From the NCBI GenBank assembly GCA_002492525.1, contig DKZA01000050.1, positions 20,401 to 84,400 on the forward strand: 64,000 nucleotides of DNA, in the 5' to 3' direction. This stretch comes from Lachnospiraceae bacterium UBA7086 (lineage in GTDB: Bacteria > Bacillota > Clostridia > Lachnospirales > Lachnospiraceae). A program made the position numbers and the translations under genes. Positions 60,576 to 64,000 of the stretch are shown here, piece after piece. Numbering within the stretch: the stretch's first letter is position 1; the number at the start of each line of letters is the position of its first letter. The notes under the pieces are model-generated. The model ran no database searches. It was not told the DNA's origin and saw only the letters and a list, made by a program, of their open reading frames with translations.

Positions 60576-60604
60576 TTGTAAATGAAATCTGATTATATTA
60601 TAAT
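60576..60604 (+). promoter_or_regulatory. promoter of the membrane protein/diguanylate cyclase unit
   Basis: TTGTAA, a 17-base spacer and a perfect TATAAT lie 30 bases ahead of the GTG at 60635. Confidence 0.65.
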
Positions 60605-60634
60605 AAATAATCATATGAAAGAAGGAACCTGGGT

Positions 60635-61387
60635 GTGCCGGATAACATTTTTGAAAGCAAAACAATTAAAAGGGCAAAAGTTCTGGGGATTTTATCCATC
60701 CTTTTATTTTTTATCAGCTTTGGATTTCTGGCTCTGGCTGCCTTCCTGCAGGAAAGCAATATTCGTGCAGTTATCATCCCCGGATCATTAATCGGTTTTA
60801 TAGGCTGTAATATTCTTGCTCTTTTCTTCATCTATAAAGCCTATCCGGTACTGCTATACTCCGATTGTAAACGGATGGATACCATATATGACAAACAGGA
60901 ACTCACCCTGTTTTCCATACCCAGACAGGATGCCCTGGAACAATTACTTGTCAGTCAGAAATTTAAATATATGCAAGATGGATATTACCACAAGAAGAAG
61001 CTGTCACTTATAAAAGATTCTGTCAACTACGTTATCCGCATCACACAGGATACGGATATAGAGAACGCTTTTCATCGTGAGGTATCACGATTAGAATACA
61101 CTTATAAAAAATGGAACCATCTTTGTTTTATCTTATTTGTATTTATGGATACAATAAACGATGATACCCTGACTACAATCAAGGCTTTAGGCAAAGACCG
61201 CATTATTATGGAGACCGTGATATATCCCAAAGCTTCCGCCTCCGCTGTCATCGCCGCCATAGACCAACAGACCGGTCTTGGTTATTTCATGGATACCACC
61301 AGACATTCGATTTCTTTATATGCTTATGGGTGCAGACTTCTCAAAAAGATCACCGGCGCCACAGCACAAAATAAACCATTAGATTAA
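60635..61387 (+). CDS. two-helix membrane protein of unknown function, GTG start
   Basis: A 250-residue protein beginning VPDNIFESKTIKRAKVLG (read as Met). Two membrane segments (residues 17-38 and 43-66) form a hairpin, leaving a cytoplasmic domain of about 180 residues. In it the region LEQLLVSQKFKYMQDGYYHK and the strand-rich stretch after 120 have no recognised family. AAGGA precedes the GTG by eight bases. It is followed after 14 bases by the diguanylate cyclase gene, so the two are probably co-transcribed and may act together. Confidence 0.7.
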   Translation: MPDNIFESKTIKRAKVLGILSILLFFISFGFLALAAFLQESNIRAVIIPGSLIGFIGCNILALFFIYKAYPVLLYSDCKRMDTIYDKQELTLFSIPRQDALEQLLVSQKFKYMQDGYYHKKKLSLIKDSVNYVIRITQDTDIENAFHREVSRLEYTYKKWNHLCFILFVFMDTINDDTLTTIKALGKDRIIMETVIYPKASASAVIAAIDQQTGLGYFMDTTRHSISLYAYGCRLLKKITGATAQNKPLD

Positions 61388-61401
61388 CACAAGGAGCTTT
61401 C

Positions 61402-63324
61402 ATGCAAAAAACCTTTTTTAAATATACCTTTATCATCATAACCACTGCTATTTCCCTGATACTGCTCATCAATTTCATTTTCAGTCTGAACACATTGGAA
61501 AACAGGCAATTTGATACCTTCTATACCAAAACCGATCAGATGATCCACACCCTGGAAAATAACCGGGAGGAACTGCGTCTGCTGCGGGAAGGCTTGGACG
61601 AAGATTACCTGACAAGGGCCAAAGCTGCCGCCTATGTACTCGACAATTTGAAAGAAGTATCCATGGATGTGTCAGAACTGCAGTATCTTGCGGATCTTCT
61701 CAATGTGGATGAAATACACATCATTGATGAGAACGGCTTCATCGTAGCAGGTTCTGTCTCTAAGTATGTGGGGATGGATATGCACGATCATCCACAGACA
61801 AACGCCTTCATCACTTTATTGGAAAGTGATGATCCGGATGCTTATCTGATTCAGGAGGCCCAGCCTAACGCGGCGGAAGCTAAGATCATGCAGTATATTG
61901 GTGTCCGCCGAAAGGGACAAAAGGGTATTATCCAGGTAGGACTTACCCCCACAAGGCAGTTGGCAGCACAATCAAGAAACACCTACGAATATATTTTCTC
62001 CAAATTCCCTACCGACAAAGGCGAGGAACTGTTTGTGGTTGACGCTCATACCGGAGAAATCCTCGGTCATTCGGCCGGCATTAATATGGATTTTGATGCG
62101 GAATGTTATCAGCTTGACCAACTCATGGACTGTTCTAACGGCGCCTATAAACAGGGCCCGGATGGCAACAAAATGTATGTGGTAAGCAGACCATATGACG
62201 ATGTGTTATTGTGCGCAGCCCTGCCTAAAAGCATCCTCCTGCATAAATTATGGGGCAGCACACTGGCAACACTTTTCTGCCTGTTATTCATTGAAGCCGC
62301 TGTCATTCTTCTCCTGACTTACCTTGTAAACAAAAAAGTCATTGACGGCATACACCGCATCAACGAGGATTTGACACTAATCACCAACGGCAGCCTGGAT
62401 ACACAGGTCGCTGTAGGCGGCAACCGGGAATTTGAAGAACTGAGCAGAGGAATCAACCAGATGGTCAGAAGTATCGTCAGCCTCTCTGACCGCATATCCG
62501 CCATCATAGAGATAAGCGGTATTCCACTGGCGGCATTTGAATATGAACGAGACGTAAAACAGCTCTTTGTTACCTCCGGCTTAAGTGAATTGCTGGACTT
62601 ATCTGACCAACAATCTACAGAGCTCTATCGGGATTCGGCACGGTTCGATCAGTATATCCGCAAACTCACTAAGACGCCTGTGGAAGGAGAATCTGATATC
62701 TATCAGATTAACAGCTCCAAATACATCCGTATACACATGTCAGAGTCAGCGGATGGCTGTCTGGGTGTCATATCCGATGTCACCCAGGATATGCTAAAGA
62801 AACAAAAAATGCAGTATGAAAATACCCATGACCCGCTGACCGGCCTGTTTAAATATAATCATTTTAAACATCAGGCCGCTAAAACACTGCATGCCATGTC
62901 GTCTGATAAAGTATGCGCAATGGTAATGCTGGATCTTGATTGCTTTAAATCCATCAATGACACTTACGGACATGACGCCGGCGATCTGTATCTTCAGGAA
63001 TTTGCCAATATTGTACAAAAAATGCCGCCGGAGCATTGCTTGTCTGCAAGGCGTTCCGGCGATGAATTCTGCATGATGATCTATGACTGCCAAGATGTCA
63101 AAGAAATCGAAAAATATTTGGATAATTTCTACGAAATGCTCAGTCAGCATGAGGTGCCCGTGTCCGAAGACCATTCAAAGATCATCTCCGTATCCGGCGG
63201 CTTTGCACTGGCTCATGATCCGGATATAGGCATAGAGGATTTGCTCGCCAAGGCAGATGAAGCACTCTATGAAGTAAAGAGAACTGACAAAGGGCATTAT
63301 ATTACTTACAAAACAACAGAATGA
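61402..63324 (+). CDS. membrane-bound diguanylate cyclase with extracellular sensor domain
   Basis: This enzyme would make the second messenger cyclic di-GMP from two GTP. The 640-residue protein has a membrane helix at 8-30, a large extracellular Cache-like domain (about 35-285; VDEIHIIDENGFIVAGS), a second membrane helix near 290-312, a HAMP linker, a PAS-like region and a GGDEF domain from about 475 (DPLTGLFKYNHFKHQ; LDLDCFKSINDTYGHDAGD). The active-site motif is SGDEF, a tolerated variant, and no R-x-x-D inhibition site stands before it. No EAL partner is near. AAGGAG precedes the ATG. Confidence 0.92.
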   Translation: MQKTFFKYTFIIITTAISLILLINFIFSLNTLENRQFDTFYTKTDQMIHTLENNREELRLLREGLDEDYLTRAKAAAYVLDNLKEVSMDVSELQYLADLLNVDEIHIIDENGFIVAGSVSKYVGMDMHDHPQTNAFITLLESDDPDAYLIQEAQPNAAEAKIMQYIGVRRKGQKGIIQVGLTPTRQLAAQSRNTYEYIFSKFPTDKGEELFVVDAHTGEILGHSAGINMDFDAECYQLDQLMDCSNGAYKQGPDGNKMYVVSRPYDDVLLCAALPKSILLHKLWGSTLATLFCLLFIEAAVILLLTYLVNKKVIDGIHRINEDLTLITNGSLDTQVAVGGNREFEELSRGINQMVRSIVSLSDRISAIIEISGIPLAAFEYERDVKQLFVTSGLSELLDLSDQQSTELYRDSARFDQYIRKLTKTPVEGESDIYQINSSKYIRIHMSESADGCLGVISDVTQDMLKKQKMQYENTHDPLTGLFKYNHFKHQAAKTLHAMSSDKVCAMVMLDLDCFKSINDTYGHDAGDLYLQEFANIVQKMPPEHCLSARRSGDEFCMMIYDCQDVKEIEKYLDNFYEMLSQHEVPVSEDHSKIISVSGGFALAHDPDIGIEDLLAKADEALYEVKRTDKGHYITYKTTE

Positions 63325-63334
63325 TCTTGGTTTT

Positions 63335-63967
63335 TTATGCTTTTTTTACCGGATGCCTGATGACGGTTTTTAATCTGGATGGATCTACTTTTCTGGCATC
63401 GCTTAAATAAATCTCGTGATGCAGCCTGCTTGCTGTAATATCAAGCGCATATCCCTGCGCTGTCATAAACGCATGCATTTTCTGTATCGTAGCCGGTTCA
63501 TCATCGTAAGGGCCGATATGCATACATTGGACACATAACCCTTCCGCGTAAGTAAGAAATTCCACTTTAGAAAAATCGGTTTTCTTCTTTGTGGCCACCT
63601 CCGCTATTGCCCAGTCAAAATCATCTTTTGTGACAAAATCCGGAAGCCTGATAACCGAAATAAATTGGAAATCCTCTTTATGCGCATAATCAATTTCTTC
63701 TGTATCCTCCTGCCACCAAAAACCCTCTAATGGCGGAACCACATAGTCAAAGTATCCGGCAATCTGATGATCTCCCTTTTTGCTCATCTTAATCGTAAAC
63801 GCAATGGCGTAGAGCAGGCCGATGGACTGCTTATACTCACTGCCTTCCACATTAGGGTCTCCCTTACCGCGGACGGCGATATAATTCATGGGCGGTACTT
63901 CTATGATTCCCGGTTTGTCTTTGGGCATATAGAATTCCTTGTATTCTTTCTTATAATCAAATGCCAT
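63335..63967 (-). CDS. GyrI-like small-molecule-binding domain protein
   Basis: The 210-residue cytoplasmic protein has the GyrI-like/SHS2 layout: an early strand around PGIIEVPPMNYIAVRGKGDP, an aromatic-lined pocket (GFWWQEDTEEID), and HIGPYDDEPATIQKMHAFM, the common signature near the C-terminus. Such domains bind hydrophobic or drug-like ligands, and stand-alone members may be hydrolases or sequester toxic compounds. GGAGGAG precedes the ATG. It converges on the diguanylate cyclase gene, with 10 bases between stops. Confidence 0.85.
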   Translation of the reverse strand: MAFDYKKEYKEFYMPKDKPGIIEVPPMNYIAVRGKGDPNVEGSEYKQSIGLLYAIAFTIKMSKKGDHQIAGYFDYVVPPLEGFWWQEDTEEIDYAHKEDFQFISVIRLPDFVTKDDFDWAIAEVATKKKTDFSKVEFLTYAEGLCVQCMHIGPYDDEPATIQKMHAFMTAQGYALDITASRLHHEIYLSDARKVDPSRLKTVIRHPVKKA

Positions 63968-64000
63968 AATTCTTTCTCCTCCTTTCCTAATATATTTATA

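Overview
The window looks like a chromosome segment of an anaerobic, gut-type member of the Lachnospiraceae (Bacillota, Clostridia). Evidence: strong AGGAGG-type ribosome sites, the dnaE-pfkA pairing, an S-box in front of metK, a NERD/zinc-finger protein, a flavodiiron protein, a bacteriohemerythrin, several MATE pumps and a bile salt hydrolase. No rRNA, tRNA, CRISPR array, complete insertion sequence or prophage was seen. Most genes lie on the minus strand.

Region 1 (1-6150): 3' end of an FtsX-type ABC permease gene, pfkA, dnaE and a divergent Cu/Zn superoxide dismutase-like gene. Region 2 (6136-10292): an orphan HipB-like regulator beside a broken hipA fragment, then a response regulator/histidine kinase/ABC transporter operon of the bacitracin or lantibiotic self-protection type. 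Region 3 (10300-22302): metK with its SAM riboswitch, murA, an M23 peptidase with a coiled-coil partner, a small alarmone synthetase, a large membrane protein, a hemolysin III-like protein, galE and a UDP-sugar pyrophosphorylase. These are mainly envelope and housekeeping functions.

Region 4 (22374-26648): a five-gene operon of unrecognised proteins, three of which start with an MS(V/I)(N/S)GI leader. Region 5 (26775-38140): an Rpn-type nuclease, a DUF4422 glycosyltransferase-like gene with a MATE pump, a flavodiiron protein, an apt/purine permease operon, a second MATE pump, a NERD protein, an XRE regulator, and a membrane-bound LuxR-type regulator beside a MotA-like protein. Region 6 (38428-45358): an amino-acid ABC importer whose binding protein appears circularly permuted, a ferritin-like protein, a third MATE pump, a hydrolase-acetyltransferase fusion, a bile salt hydrolase and a MutT-like Nudix enzyme.

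Region 7 (about 45.5-52.9 kb) is a markedly AT-rich defence island. It encodes two Sau3AI/MutH-like endonucleases, a Vsr-like endonuclease, one m5C methyltransferase and a STAND ATPase with a C-terminal HEPN-like motif, all in one direction with overlapping genes. Region 8 (52.9-64 kb) returns to ordinary composition: recQ, a second amino-acid ABC importer with a binding protein of normal domain order, and a signalling cluster (GAF hybrid kinase, hemerythrin fusion, membrane protein, diguanylate cyclase), then a GyrI-like protein.

The main leads are the permuted binding protein, the two-endonuclease defence operon with its STAND-HEPN neighbour, the MSxxGI operon, and a dispersed intergenic element found four times in one orientation with a covarying stem.
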